A DNA stretch of 64,000 nt from Carallia brachiata (GCA_021464245.1 JADCRB010000037.1:62001-126000); one strand, 5' to 3'; numbered from the stretch's first letter, positions 21,625 to 34,099 are shown. The notes: generated by a model from the letters alone, not told the origin. Program-made: numbers and translations.

Positions 21625-21990
21625 TAACACATAATTGAGCAACTCAAGGGGAGAGTTAAATTAATTTTCGATGCTAATTACAATCAAGCCCTGCTACCAA
21701 AAATGATGATTTTGCAGCCATGATTTGAGTTCGAGGTAACGTATAATTGAGCAACTCAAGGGGACAAAACAAGATTAGTGTTAGATTAATTTCGATGCTG
21801 ATTACAATCAAGCCCTGGTACCACAAATGAGGATTTTGCATATTCTTAATTATTTAACAAAGTTAAAAAGTTTGCAATGCATAAGGGCATAGGCTGCGAT
21901 TCTCGTCTAAACAAACGTTGCTGTCACTCAGATGCGGTAGTCCTCGCATATATAACAACGCAAGGAATGCAACATTTGGTCCAGCTGAAG
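21625..21990 (+). repeat. Dispersed duplication, copies 2 and 3
   Basis: 21735-21990 is collinear with 17366-17625. 21625-21720 repeats the first part again (TAATTGAGCAACTCAAGGGG...TTTCGATGCTAATTACAATC). The two large copies flank the Tim17-like exon and the inverted repeat, about 4.3 kb apart in direct orientation. Confidence 0.8.
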
Positions 21991-21991
21991 A

Positions 21992-22015
21992 GGGGGGGGG
22001 GGGGGGGGGGGGGGG
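21992..22015 (+). repeat. 24-base poly-G tract
   Basis: An uninterrupted run of 24 G immediately after the duplicated block. It is exceptional in this AT-rich sequence; it could form a G-quadruplex or be a sequencing artefact. Confidence 0.9.
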
Positions 22016-22790
22016 AAACAAGGTAAATCTTTACTTTTAACAATTTTTTTTTTTTTTTTTTATAAAGACTTTTAACAAGTTACTAATTCTCCAAAATCCA
22101 AGGCTTCATGTTTTCTCCTTCCCAATAAGACAATGTGAATTGTCATTTGTCAGATAAATTATTTGATTAGTTTAATAAAACTTAAACATCATCATTTTCC
22201 TTTTTTTTTGAGATAAATGTACTTAATGAGAGTTTTATTAAAAACTAACAATTGAATTCAACACTGTAAGACTACATACGCAAACGCAATAATATTGAAT
22301 AAAGGTTGAACTATGTAGTTAATGCCAGAGACTCTTTTTTTTTTTTTGAATAAAAGAAAAAAATTTATTATAAATGTTTCGATCATTAAATTTATAAGTT
22401 GAGGTTGAAATATTTTTATTTGTATGTATTATTTAACTCAATTTATAAAAATGAATTATCACCCAAATATTATTAGATCCAAACAAATTTCTTTTAAACT
22501 GAATACGACAATTACCAAACTTAACACTAGCGATGCGCGAAGTCTCTTTTATTTGATTGAATTTTTTTTATACAATTATAGTTGTGAACAGAGCTCCATA
22601 ATAAATTCGGTTAAAGAATCCTTGAAGTGCTCATTTACTACGGAATCATTAGTAGGCTCGGTTGAAGATTTGTTTTATTGTTTACAATACTTTTTACACA
22701 CTACCGAGAAAAACAGAAAATGATGGGATTCTTTCAAGAATCAAGTGTTTATTTATTTATTTTTTCTTTATACTTTGCCACGCAGTCTTT
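22016..22790. other. Intergenic, upstream of the PHD gene
   Basis: AT-rich with poly-T runs. A 99-codon plus-strand frame at 22424-22723 has no recognisable domain and AT-driven composition, so it is not called as a gene. Confidence 0.5.
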
Positions 22791-22937
22791 ACAATAATAA
22801 GACCCAACTTCTTTCGCTGCCGCGCGGCGCCGCTCGGTCCAAGTTGTCCACACAATTCCGGCTAGTCTTCTCTACTTCTCAAAATGCCAGAAGCCCCCAA
22901 GAAAGATCCTTGCATTTTCAATCAGAATTGATTATGG
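22790..22937 (+). promoter_or_regulatory. 5' leader exon of the PHD gene
   Basis: A locally GC-rich segment (GCTGCCGCGCGGCGCCGCTC) within AT-rich flanks ends in ATGG|GTGAGT at 22937, a good donor. It contains an upstream ATG (ATGCCAGAAGCC, about 22883) with a short frame ending just before the proposed start, so translation may be modulated by a uORF. The transcription start is not defined. Confidence 0.5.
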
Positions 22938-25900
22938 GTGAGTTCTGATCACTAATTGGTTTCTTCTCTCAGTGTTGTTTTTGGGCCATGATTTGGGGGC
23001 GTGGTGTGGTGCAGAATCTAGATCTAAAGTGACCCGTTTTTTGTGTTGATAACAATAGAGAGAAAAAAAAAAAAAAACATCTTTCGGCTTATTAACTTAA
23101 TGTTTGTTTGGCTTACGTGATTTAACTTTGATGAACCAAGGAAAATTGCATCTTTTGTGTGCTGTTGCAGTGGCAAGATCCATTTTTTCTCTTGAAATTT
23201 ATTTTATTTTGTTTAGATACATAAATTGCAGAATATGGATGGAGCCGAGCTCGGTTATGAGCACAATCCCAAGCTAGATGCCGAGCTCAATTCCGAGCTC
23301 TATTTCTAACTTGGTTTCTTTATCATTCAAAGAATCAGAGCCCAGCCAAACGGAGCTCAAACTTTAACCTTTTTTTCTCTAAGCCGAGCTCGAGCCCAAT
23401 TTTTCAAGCTCATTTCATTTCAAATTGAAGCCAGAGTTTGAGCCTTATAACATCTGAACCGAGCTGAGCCGGAACGTTTATGGGCTGCTCATTCGCAGCT
23501 TAAGGATTCTGTGGAAAAATATTTTTTGGAGTCCCCCGTAAGGATTTGGGTACGGAATGGTCGTGAACCTTGGGCCTAGTGTTTCTGGGCCCAATCTTCT
23601 CAGCCCTAGCTCTCTCTGATCTAATGGTGTGTTTGTTGTGGGAGGAAGGGTAGGGAAAGGAGCAGAAAAAAAAAATAAAAAAAAAAAAAAAATTATTTGG
23701 AGTGATAGAGAAAATGAAGAGAATGAAAGTATGGTGAAAGTAAAAGTAAATAGTAATTTGTGAGAGAAAAAGTGAAGAGAAAATAAAATTATTTGGAATG
23801 ATAGAAAAATAAAGAGAAAGAAAATATGGTGAAAGAAAAAATGAATAGTAATTGTGAGAGAAAAAGTAAAGAGAAAATAAAATTGTTTGGAATGGTGTAG
23901 AAAGTGAAAAGAAAGAAATATAAAAAAAAAATACATTATAATAATTATATTTTTTTTTTCTCCTTCTTTTTCCCTCCCATAACAAACACACCCTAAGGGA
24001 CTTTCTTAAAAAAAAGAATAAGTGAAAGTGAAATTTTGTGGACAGAGAATATGGATAGAGGTCATTCCCATTTTATACTGTCTCAAAAAAAAAATATTTT
24101 GAAAATTTTTTTAAAAAATAAAGGTTTAGGCCAAAAAAAAAAAAAGGGAAAATTGGGTCTTTGCATAGGCTCTTACTAATTTCTAATCAAAACCCTTCAA
24201 ATAAAAAAAGCTACTTCTCACATTTAAAAAAAAAAAAAAAACTACTTCTTAGTCAAATTTAGCGGGAAGCCACGTAAAACAAAACCGACTATGACTTTCT
24301 TCAAAGACAAAAAAAAAAAATGTAAAACCAGATCACGAATACTTTGGGGCAGAGGGAAAGTTTGTTATTGTCCGAAACGAAATCCCACAGACAGCCTCTT
24401 TCTCTCTCTCTCTAGTTGTTGCATTTCTGTATATTGGCTTAAACAAGGAAGAACCACCAGACAAGAACCAACACCCCCCAAAAAGACAAGGAGGAAAAAA
24501 AAAAACATACAGAGAAACAACAGCAATCGATACCCAAATGGTAAAATAACAAAGCCTTTCAACCCCATCTGCTTCTTCCTTTTCTTTCTATCCATATATA
24601 TTTGAGCATGGGTACATTACTTGAAATTTATTACTCAAGTTTTGCGCGAATTGTAATGAGCTTTTAATTTTCTGCAACAATGGTAATTTTTTTCTGTAAT
24701 TAAAAAAGAATTTAAAATTACTTCTTCTTTTTGTTGCAGAAAAACCAACCGCTGTTGCAAAATATTAAACATCTGTTGTAAATCGGGCAATCCTGACAAA
24801 AACTTTCTCCGGCAATCTACCTTTCCCGTGTATATTTTGCCCTTTTCCTTTTCTCTATCTACTCTGCAGTTTCTTTCTGTTTTTTTTTTTTTTAATCCTC
24901 AAACTCTTAAAGTGGGAGAGATGGTAGGCATTCTGTGATTATTGTTATTAAATCAACCATTAAAACATAAGAGATCACATTGGGGTTGTAAAGAAACTTG
25001 CTTTTTTTTTTTGGTTTTATTTGTTTTTGGTTCAATGATTGTATATTTTGATGGAGTCCCAAGATTTATTAAAGCTATCTTATTTAGAAAATTATTATTG
25101 GAGTGACTAATGGCCTTTTTTATTGCAGTGACAATAGGGCACTGGATATATTATAAAATGCCCACAAAATGTTGTCCATTTGTGTGTTTCTGTTTTGGTT
25201 AATTCAAAACTTGCGATTTTTGTTTTTTTTTTTTTTATTGCCATGCCTTTCTTTTCTCTTTGTTTTGTTGGTTTTTTTTTTTGGCTAATTTTTGCTGTAT
25301 TTTTGTGTTATTCCGTTGTGATTAGGGGATCTTTGTGAGATGGTTACTGGTCTTTTCTACCTATAAAATTCCTTTTATTTCCAAATTATCATTTTTTTTT
25401 TTTTGGCTGTCATGGTTGGCTGGGTAGGCAATGGGGGTATAGAGGAGGACTGGCCAACTTAAGGAATTTATTTCTTTTAAAAAAAAAATTCTATTATTAT
25501 TAGCTTTTTTTCTTTGATTGGTATCCGTAGCGTAAATTACTTCTACCTGAATAAGACGCTAACTTTGTGCATCTCTTTTGTGCTGGTGAGTGAATTGGGT
25601 TTACCAAAACAGCAATTCTTCTGCAGAGTTGTTATTGGGTGTTTCTCCTTTTGTGTTTGGAAAATGTGAGTGACATAAATGGCCCACTTGGGTTGAGATG
25701 GGGACAATATTTGTTCGTTTCAAGCTTCTTATCACTTTGATTCACTTCCTTCCCCAACAAGAAAGAAGTGAAATCAATTGGGGTTGCTAATGCAAACAGA
25801 GAACTTCTAATCTAGGAAATTGGTAGGTATAATGCTACACATTGACAATTCGTAGTTGGTGCCGTGCTTCCACCAACTATATTGGTTTTTCTCTTCTGTT

Positions 25901-28900
25901 GGTCATACTACAGCAGCAAAAAAAACTCAATTTTAAAGCCCGAAATTAGTGAGATCAATTTAATTGGGCTTCATCTAAACCCATTAGCCTGTTTCTTTCC
26001 CTATTAGTAGTGAAAATGGAAATCTCTCATGCAGTGGTTTTCACTCATCAGGTGGGACCTTGTGAGACATGTGGTAGCATTGGTCAGGTTGAGAAGCTTG
26101 CAACTTGCTGCAAATGTAGAATGGTTCACAAGCATACGTAAGATTTTCTCCCCTTTCTCTGTGTGCATAAGTTCCTCCATGCATATGGTTTTCTTAGAAA
26201 TAATTGTTGTTATAATAAGCAAGCAGACGCATCATCTTTGTATCTTCCCAATTTTCTCTCATTTGATTGCTTACGCTCAATTTGAATCTTAGTTCAAGTG
26301 GTAGGAGGTTCTCATTTGTTACAATTATATAGTTGATTGTCAACAGAACTAATGTGGAGAGAATTTTTTATGGTTTCTTACATTAAATTCTATTCTATTT
26401 TCTTGTATAACCTCTGTAAACTATTTGCTTCAATCTTATTCTTAGGCTTCCTTTATTCAGATGATATTGAATATTAATTGTTCTGTTGTATGTTGTAAGA
26501 GGTTTTATCTTAACCCCTGTTCTTGATGAGCTATTATTTCTCCTTATTCAGGTACTGCAACTGGAATTATGTCGAGAAGAGACCCAAAAAATGGACTTGT
26601 GAAGATTGTACATCAGGTGAAGGCATTACTTCACCAAGGAATGGTGGGAAGGAAGGCTTCCAGAATTCCTCCGATACACCCAATCGTGACATTCTGAAAG
26701 GTTCTTCCAAAATTTGCAATAATATGACGAAACGTGATGTTCTTGAAACGCAAAAGAATGGAAAAGTGAAGTTTCTTGATGCTGAAGAGGCCATAAAACT
26801 GGCATCAGAAGCTACAAGAAGGGGATCTTCCTCGAAGATTTCTACCATATACAGATCAAGTTTTTCATCTGTATCTTCAAAATTCTCCTTTCCAGAAAAA
26901 GGATCTCCTTCCAAAGTTAATTTCAGTTCTAGACCAAAGGCCAGTAGCTCCAAGGCACTGGAAACAGCTTCCCTAGACCCTGAACATGAAGGTGGCAGAA
27001 CTGCGACCACCAATGTTCCTGCTAAAGATGTTGCAATTTGCAATGCTGACGCAAAGAAAGCTAAAAGCAACATTTCAGGCAGACCTTCAACATCTGTCCT
27101 CGGTCTCCCTACTACTGGTAAAGAACTTAAATTCCTGTTGTGCATATTTATGCCTAAAAGGTCTTCGCTTATTGTATGAAATTTCTTAGAGACTTTTGAT
27201 AAAAATCTGGAAAATTTTGAACAGTTAATCCAAATTGTTAAAAGCAACTATATCTTAGGAAAAGAATTATGATAGTTTGGTACGTGGGTACATGATTGGA
27301 AGGTGAGTTCTCATATAATAATCCTAGTATAAGTGGTTTGTATCTCCAAATAGTTAAAATTCTAAAATTCATTTGCATTGTTTTATAGTGCATTTAGTCT
27401 GCTCAATGTTTCGTTTTGGCAAACTAACTTGGCTAAGTATTAGTTTGACTTGCAAGGACTATGGAGCATATTTAAAAGCTGCTAGTCAGTATTCCAAAGA
27501 AAAAAAAAAGGCATATTTAAGCTTAAGAGACCATGGAATGGTGTCACACACATTATCTTCAATTTGCTAATCATTGAACCAGCATTCCTCCCCGACCCTT
27601 TCTTATTGACAGGCAGTAGTATCCCTTGCACTGTTACTGAGCAGAAGATTCCAGATGCCCAGAAAGGAGATCCACTTCATGTTCTGTGGAAATTGCACTT
27701 CTACCGGCCCTACTTACCTGCTCTAGAGCCTACTTGGAGGTTGGTAACCTATCTCTTGTGATGTCACCAATAATCCACTCATCATCCATCACTACGGTAC
27801 AGAAGATAATTTGAAATTTTGAGTAGGCTAGGAACTTGGGGAGTTGTTGCCATCAACACACTTCAAACAATTCTTGTTATGGTAGTAAAGATCATAATGA
27901 ATATTTTCTGTGTATGGTCAAAATACGGCAGTGAAAAATTGGTGCACAACTTTTTGAAGATTGTTCAGAGTCTTTCTTTGTTGAAATGAGGGTTTTGACA
28001 TGTCTTCAATACAAGACAACAAGAAAACTAAACCTGGCTCAACAATCAGATTAATTGGGGTTGGTTATATAAGTCCATTTTTGTCATTTTGATCTATTGT
28101 CAGCCAAATTTGGTTTACATTTGGATTCAGATTCTTGCGTAACATGTTCGTTTGACTTTGTTATGCTACTGAAAATGTGGGTGAGCTTGAGTTTTTATTG
28201 AGTTCCATTATCAGTGATTTTCAAGGTCTGTTCTCTATTTGCCTAGTATTTTATCACATTATGTCACATTTTCATTCAGTTTCATGGGTTTCAGTCAAAA
28301 TGCTTTTCCTTAGTGTTCTCATTATCTATTCTTTAGGCTGCAACTTTGTAGCTAGAGTTTGGATCAACAAATTGCTTTTCAGGGTTCCTACTTATGATTT
28401 CTAGATATTGTTGCTAATAAGTTTCCACTTCTTTTTATTTCTCTCTCTATCCCAGTGGACTCTTCAAGTTCTTTGGTGAGGTAACCTCAAAAAAGTTATA
28501 TGGTGGCTTTGTAGCTCAACCGGCATCCAGAGTGCATCGTAGAGCACATGAATTTTCAAAAGATGCCAACAATCCTTGAAATTCAGCTGCTTCCGCAATC
28601 TTATGCTCTAGTGGGTCTTTTCCATAATGATTTTCCAGAAATTCATGATATTGCAATTTATCTTTTTGCATCTCCCATTTTTCAAGGGTATGTTTCTGTC
28701 TATATTTCTCTCTTTCAATTGAATATGATGCAATGAGTTAGTGAGATATTACAAATGTGGTGACATTTACGTGTAGATCTGAAGAAGACTTTCGTAGCCT
28801 GGCCAGGCTTTTGGAAATGGAAAAGTCGGTGATTAGAAGTTACATTGCCGGTGTGGAGTTGCTAATATTGAGTCCTAAACAGTTGCACGGGGATTCACAG

Positions 28901-29070
28901 GGTAAGCATTCAATTTCTTTATTCAGCTTTCCAACAAACAAAGCATGCCAGTTGCCAATTATTTTATTTCTCCCATACTTATTTTCCTCTATCATAACAT
29001 TGGCACGTCCCATGTTTGTACAGGAGGGATAAGTGTAATGGGAATCCTCTCTGGACTTCATTCAAATTAG
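22800..29070 (+). CDS. PHD-finger protein with AIPP2-type SPOC-like region (7-exon model, one frameshift)
   Basis: Coding exons proposed from splice sites: 22934-22937, 26035-26137, 26552-27117, 27613-27739, 28456-28687, 28777-28901 and 29024-29070 (TAG 29068-29070). Phases fit at every junction. The total is 1,204 nt, two short of a multiple of three, explained by a two-base deficit in the A run at 28558-28561 (SK|MPTILEIQLLP). About 401 residues. The N-terminal PHD finger is complete: C11, C14, C26, C29, H35, C38, C52, C55 (CETCG...CCKC...HTYC...WTCEDC). The middle is Ser/Lys-rich and disordered. The C-terminal part (from about residue 240) has RVHRRAHEFSK, LFHNDFPEIHDIAIYLFA and VIRSYIAGVELLILSPKQLH, matching plant AIPP2/PAIPP2-type proteins that read histone H3 and repress transcription. 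The family role is known; function here is inferred. Start: ATGG|GT in exon 1, spliced to TGGTTTTC; an alternative ATG is at 26016. Confidence 0.8.
23625..23993. mobile_element. Tourist-like (PIF/Harbinger) MITE
   Basis: 369 bp within intron 1 of the PHD gene. Terminal inverted repeats GGTGTGTTTGTTGTGGGAGG (left) and its near-complement CCTCCCATAACAAACACACC (right). A 3-bp TAA duplication lies at 23622-23624 and 23994-23996. No transposase. The interior is purine-rich and made of about two copies of a ~95-100-bp unit (ATTTGGA(A/G)TGATAGA...GAGAGAAAAAGT(G/A)AAGAGAAAATAAA). Confidence 0.8.
24000..26030 (+). other. Rest of intron 1 of the PHD gene
   Basis: Poly-A and poly-T-rich intron. A CT-rich leader-like stretch at 24360-24600 (TTTCTCTCTCTCTCTAG, then AACAAC-rich sequence) could be an alternative transcription start. 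No coding exon recognised. Confidence 0.4.
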
Positions 29071-29690
29071 ATCATAAAATCATAATACTCACCATGTTCT
29101 CTACGGTCAACAATGGATAGAATATGAATTGAAATCTTGCATCTAGGGCATCTTTGTTGCACTCAAGCCAAGTGCTTTTCCTCATGAGTAAAGATGATTT
29201 TTTGCTTTCGATAACCTAATGGGCGAAATTTTCCAAATAACAATGGTTTTTTTTTTTTCCTTTTTTTTTTTGTTGTTTTGAGGGGTTGGGGTGGGGGCTG
29301 TGGTTTGCTGGATGTTGAGGGAGTGGACTCACTTCGTGTCTACATTGATTATGGGTTTATGTAAGTCTAAGCGTCAATGTTTCTCATCTTGAAACGCACA
29401 TCGTTTATGTTTATATTTATTTGCATTTGTGATAAAAGGCACCAAGCTCTACAAAGATTTTAAAAAGCTTAATGATGCATCTAAAATGAGGAGATTTGTT
29501 TAGAAACAGAAAGGCTAAGCATGTAGCAATGCTAGACATCAAGTTCTTACAAATTTTCTTATAAATGACTTTGCCTACTGGGAGGGCCGCCAAATGTTTC
29601 TTGATGCTGGTTGACCAGAGCTAGATCTCTGTAGGATTTCAGTTTCTTTGTGGATCTGATTTGAATTACTTTTCTTGTAGATTTTCTTTC
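29071..29690. other. Downstream of the PHD gene, no gene recognised
   Basis: AT/T-rich, with a G-rich patch at 29280-29300. Either 3' flank of the PHD gene or an intron leading to the segment at 29694. Confidence 0.4.
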
Positions 29691-29693
29691 CAG

Positions 29694-29974
29694 GTATTGC
29701 GAAAGGCCCTTCTTGTGGGGTGTCTTTCATAACGTGAGAAGTTAACAATTTTGCAAGATCACACAGAGAGCCTGACAAGGGATGCTCACTTAGTGAATCC
29801 GGCATACAGACTGTGAAAGAAGCAAATGTACCCCCCTGGGAATTTGAAGCTGTGGCATTATCTTCTGCAAGTCCTTGGTGGAATATGAGACCTTTTTTGG
29901 TGCACGGGCATGCTGATCTTAGTTTAGCCCTCTTTGATCATTCTTCTAATCTTGTTGATCCACCTAGATTATGA
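29694..29974 (+). pseudogene. Possible alternative terminal exon of the PHD gene, interrupted by TGA
   Basis: Follows an acceptor TTTCTTTCCAG and is in phase with the exon ending 28901. It reads GIAKGPSCGVSFIT, then TGA (29735-29737), then remains open for about 78 codons: VNNFARSHREPDKG, VPPWEFEAVALSSASPWW, VHGHADLSLALFDHSS, stop at 29972-29974. The single in-frame TGA could be a CGA-to-TGA change. I do not recognise the domain. A decayed copy of its 3' end lies at 17845-17930. Confidence 0.4.
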
Positions 29975-29999
29975 CTGGCTGAAAGTGTAGTCCTATTAA

Positions 30000-32900
30000 G
30001 ATGCAAGTGATCAATTATTCATTTTACTATTATTTAATAGGCATTATAATTCTGTTATGATATGGATTGCCAATTTAATTATCTCTTTTTAGAGAAAAAA
30101 AAAAAAAAAAGACTGACCTATATATTATGTAACGGTCAAATATTCAAAAACCAATTATCCTTTAACGCAATCCTCTTGCGAGGCGGAGGGATAAGTATTT
30201 TCTTGACTCCAATGAAAAATCAGTGATTTTGCATTTTTCCTTTTGCTTCCTTTATTTAGCTCCTCTCAAGCATGCAGAGGGGCGTTGGCAGAGGCAGTGA
30301 AAGGAAACACTTGAATGTAAGTTCAGTGGCAGCGACGATGATACTGATTTTCATTGTGCAGATTCTTGTAATGCATTTTCTTTCATTGTTCAACTTTTTT
30401 TTGTTCCTTATAATTCCGCTGCTTTCTTTTTTAATATTTTCTATTTTGATTTCCAAGAATTAGTTGACATTCAACAATCTTGACAGTTTAGCAAAAGGGG
30501 TCTATTTTCGGCTTCCAAGAATCAAATAACCGTTGAATTCTTGGTAATCGTGGGTGTATTTGATTATCTTTTTCCCTATTTTATTGTACTTTTCATTTGA
30601 TTACATTTGACTTGTGAGTTAATGCTGTGAAACCTACTCTTGTTCTTTTTGCCTGATAGAATACACGTATGCTGGAATTGATAGTGCCTGCTACATGTTG
30701 CTGGGAACAATTGCAATTTAATTTAAGGTCGCTATCCAGTGAAACCTTATTTCTTTATGATTTTGATATTGGTTCAATTGGGTTGCTTCATAATTGGGTA
30801 TTTTAGGGAAGTGCGATTTTCAGGCTAAATAGGTCGGCGCAAAATTAGCTTCATGAGACAGCCATCTGTGTATTTCAAACACAAGAGGAGTGGGAAGAGG
30901 GGGATCCATAGCTTCTTATACCTAACGGCTTCTTTTGACTGAAAGGTTGGTAAAGTTATAACTTGAACTTGAGTGTTTCTGTTTATTGATTTTGTTTTCC
31001 GAGATAGCTTTTCTTGACTGCATGCATGTTTGGGGTTTGGGTTTTGTAAAGTTATAACTTGAACTTGAGTGTTTCTGTTTATTAATTATGGCCATTTCTT
31101 CTTTTGCTATTGTATGTCAGTTTTTCTCTCAATCCTGTGTGCAACTCTCTCTGTTTTCCCTGCGTGCTGCATTTAGCTCTAAAACAAACTTTTATACCAG
31201 GAATCACCAATTGAAAAGGTGACAGATTTGGAGGGTGGCTTCTTTTTCTTTGAATCTGAGTCAGTTTAATAAAGAAAACCCTTTTGCATTAAAAGAATTG
31301 AGGATTTAAAAGGAACTGCGTTTAGAAATGTGTCATAAATATGTATAAGAATTTGGTTGTTTCTGCCTCTTGTTTGTTGCATAAAATGAATTTTTCACCG
31401 TGGAAAGAAATAGCTTAGTTTTAGGATGTCTCTGCTCCTTGTTTATTGTGGAAGTTATTATTATTATAATATTTCTCAATTTTCTAGTCTCTTGAGCTGA
31501 CAAGTCGAAGGATGTGAACCTTTTCAAGCTGGTGTTAGTTCTTATGCATGTTTCCACGGAATGGTGAGGTTAGATAGTTTCTTTCTCTTTTATTCATTCA
31601 GTAATCTAAATGTGAAATATTATTTTCTTGTTGTTTTGACCCAGGGAGCTAGAGCTTCCCACTGCAGGTACATTTTGGATCCAATCATTTTCTTCTGCTA
31701 CGGACTCTAGTCTTCAATCTGCCTTTGTTCTTACATATTGTTGGAAGCCTCTGTCCATGTTCCAACATTTGTCCTCTATTTTTTTGGGTGTTTGAGTTGC
31801 AAGAAATTCCCCCCCCCCCCCCTCTCTTCCACGCTCACACACACACACTTGCATATCAACCTACAAATGGAGAATAGAGTTTACAAAATTAAGGAGGGAA
31901 GACAGAAAGCCAAAAGGGGTGGAGATGGCACTGAAAGGCTGAAACTTCAAAAGTTGTCGATCCACTTGAAGACAGTAAGGTAAGCCAATTACTTGTGCAT
32001 GACAGTTCTTCTAAGGTTATTACTTCTTTAGCTACAACTATTCTTGATTTTTTACATAAATTGTGGGCTCTGTTGAGTGATTCTTCCTTGTTATATATAT
32101 CTTTGATCTGCGTTAGGATCGCCATAGATGCTTGTTTCTTTTAGTTTTTTTTTTTTTCTTTGATATCGTGAAATGCCTCGGTAACAATAAGAAACACATG
32201 TGAATGTACATCAGCTGCCTTAGATTATTGGTTTGTTGCCTCACGTCTTGGTGGAAACATAATTGCTTTTGCCATCTAGTTTCTATCCGGCTTTGTTATA
32301 GTGCTCTCATACTTAATAACATTCTCTTTGTCTAGAACCTTGTGTTCTAGGAGCTTCAAGTGGACACTAAGCCAGGTGCTGAACTTCTGGATCTGGGGTC
32401 TTTTCTAATGCTTCTCATCTGGCTATCCTGCAATGATGGTAACTTTTGTTAAATTTGTGCCTTTTAAACTCCTGGCGCATTTTATGCATTATGGTATTTT
32501 GGTTGTAAAGATATCAGATGCTTGAATAGGTGCCAAAGCATGCAGTGCTGATATTTTTGTTCCTTGTTTTGGTTTTTGATCTCTTTGTAAGAGATGCTTT
32601 AGTCCCTAGTTCATTAACATATAGATAATTATTCCACATTTATTAAAATCTAAGAGAGGTTAGAGAAGCCTCTCAGAGTTTATGAGGCGTGTCGTTTGGC
32701 AACGTGGATGGCTTGTGCTTCGGACCTGCAACCCATACTTGCAGGCTGCATGGGCTTTTTTGTCGCTGATAATACTGTATGCAAATTTGACTTGCTAAAC
32801 AATTTTGATATAGCTGGTACTTAAATAGGCCTAAGGGGCATGTTAAGACTATAAACGTTCCACATTGGTAAAGCATAAAAACTCGTCTCTAATTCTATGT

Positions 32901-34090
32901 CAAATAATGCTATGGAAAAGTTATGCCCTGGTAGTATCTTGGTTTTATTTCTTTCCGGTTTGTGTGTTTTTCGAAGGCAAGTTTTACATTGTATACATGT
33001 TGTGCAACCTTTTCTGATGCTATGTTCTGACATTAGTTCTCTCTCTCCTTCGTTTTTGGTGGGTGCTTGAGTTCCTTCCCTACTGGTCTTTTCTTGTCTG
33101 TGAACTTCTAGGTGTAAAATTTGAACTGTTTTCCATTCTCTATTTGCAGTCAGAACAGTCACACGCTATCGCATGGTCAATGCTTGACTGCAGATATTGG
33201 GACTGCAACAGACAATAAATTTCCTCTTAAGTGCTCATTTCTGAACTGGGTGACATTTTGCATTGAAACAAAAGTACCAAGGCTGTTATCTTAAAGGAAC
33301 ATAAGGATTATGAACCATTTGTATAGAAGATGGTGAATCTTTACCTTACAGATTCATTTATATAATGAAATTCTTCACTTGATGGTTGATGCTTCCTTTT
33401 ATAAACCATTTATCATTGACACTAGTGTAAGGTTCAAATTATAGACTATGATCTGTACAACTGTACTATTTTTATGCTTGGAGCAACAACTGTTGCTTAC
33501 CATATTCTGCGTGATCTAGGTTGGTGACTCATTGGTCCTTAAGCTCATGTCTCCAGGAGTTACGCATTGATTAAAAATTTTAGATACCTTGTTTTTCCTT
33601 AACTTCTGCTACTTCTACTGAACTTTTCTGTTGTTGTTGGGATATTTGAACTTAAAAAAATTGGTTTTTTTTTTTTCTTTTTAAGCTCATTGATGACACC
33701 GAAAAGTGAGGGATCGAGCCTTTTAAATTTTGGCAGCGATCACTAAGGTAGTACTGATACATTTATTGAGATGAAATGTTGAAAATAGGCAACAAAGCTT
33801 CCTTCCGTCTTCATTGTTTTCCCACATGCCCTTACCCTGGGTTGGTAGGCTTGAGTACTTTGGAGAGGTCTGGAGAAGCTTGTTGAAGTTAGCAAAGAAG
33901 AAAGAAGCTGTTTGTAACGAATGCACATCTTGATATGTGTTTGAAATCCCTTGAACAATACTTATGTGGCTTCAACTGCTTCTCAGTACTTAATATTGTG
34001 AAACTAGGCTTTTGGCTGCTTTGTCCCATCTGTTACATGCTTGTTAAAGCTCTCTCTTTCTTAAGACATAAAAGGAATTCTTGAAAATAT
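30000..34090 (+). repeat. Duplicated block U0 of the MCM4-associated array
   Basis: Starts with a degenerate copy of the promoter segment (TGTTATGATATGGATTGCCAATTTAATTA at about 30053; ACGGTCAAA... at 30131). From about 31740 to 34065 it is collinear with 46910-49215. Shared segments include the CATGTTC(C/T)AACATT region, GATGGCACTG(A/C)A, TGAAATGCCT(C)GGTAACAATAAGAAACAC, CAATGCTTGACTGCAGATATTGGGACTGCAAC and GATGAAATGTTGAAAATAGG. An exon-like piece at 32345-32410 (LQVDTKPGAELLDLG) may be a relic of an MCM4 segment (KLVDAGKPGDRVEVTG in family members). An ATG with a 15-codon frame ending in a GTAAGT donor is at 30272. No intact gene. Confidence 0.7.
31740..34065 (+). repeat. Segmental duplication, partner of 46910-49215
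   Basis: Same order of at least six recognisable segments over about 2.3 kb in both places, in direct orientation, with substitutions and indels throughout. The two copies are therefore not recent. Confidence 0.8.
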
Positions 34091-34099
34091 CAAATCCCT

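Noticed and set aside
22424..22723. 99-codon plus-strand frame
   Set aside because: AT-driven amino-acid composition, no domain, no promoter or splice evidence.
23478..23991. Long minus-strand frames of Phe/Ser/Leu composition
   Set aside because: They are translations of the purine-rich MITE interior, not genes.
31810..31822. CRISPR-like or satellite arrays in C/CT/TG repeats
   Set aside because: Simple microsatellites and homopolymers without spacer structure.
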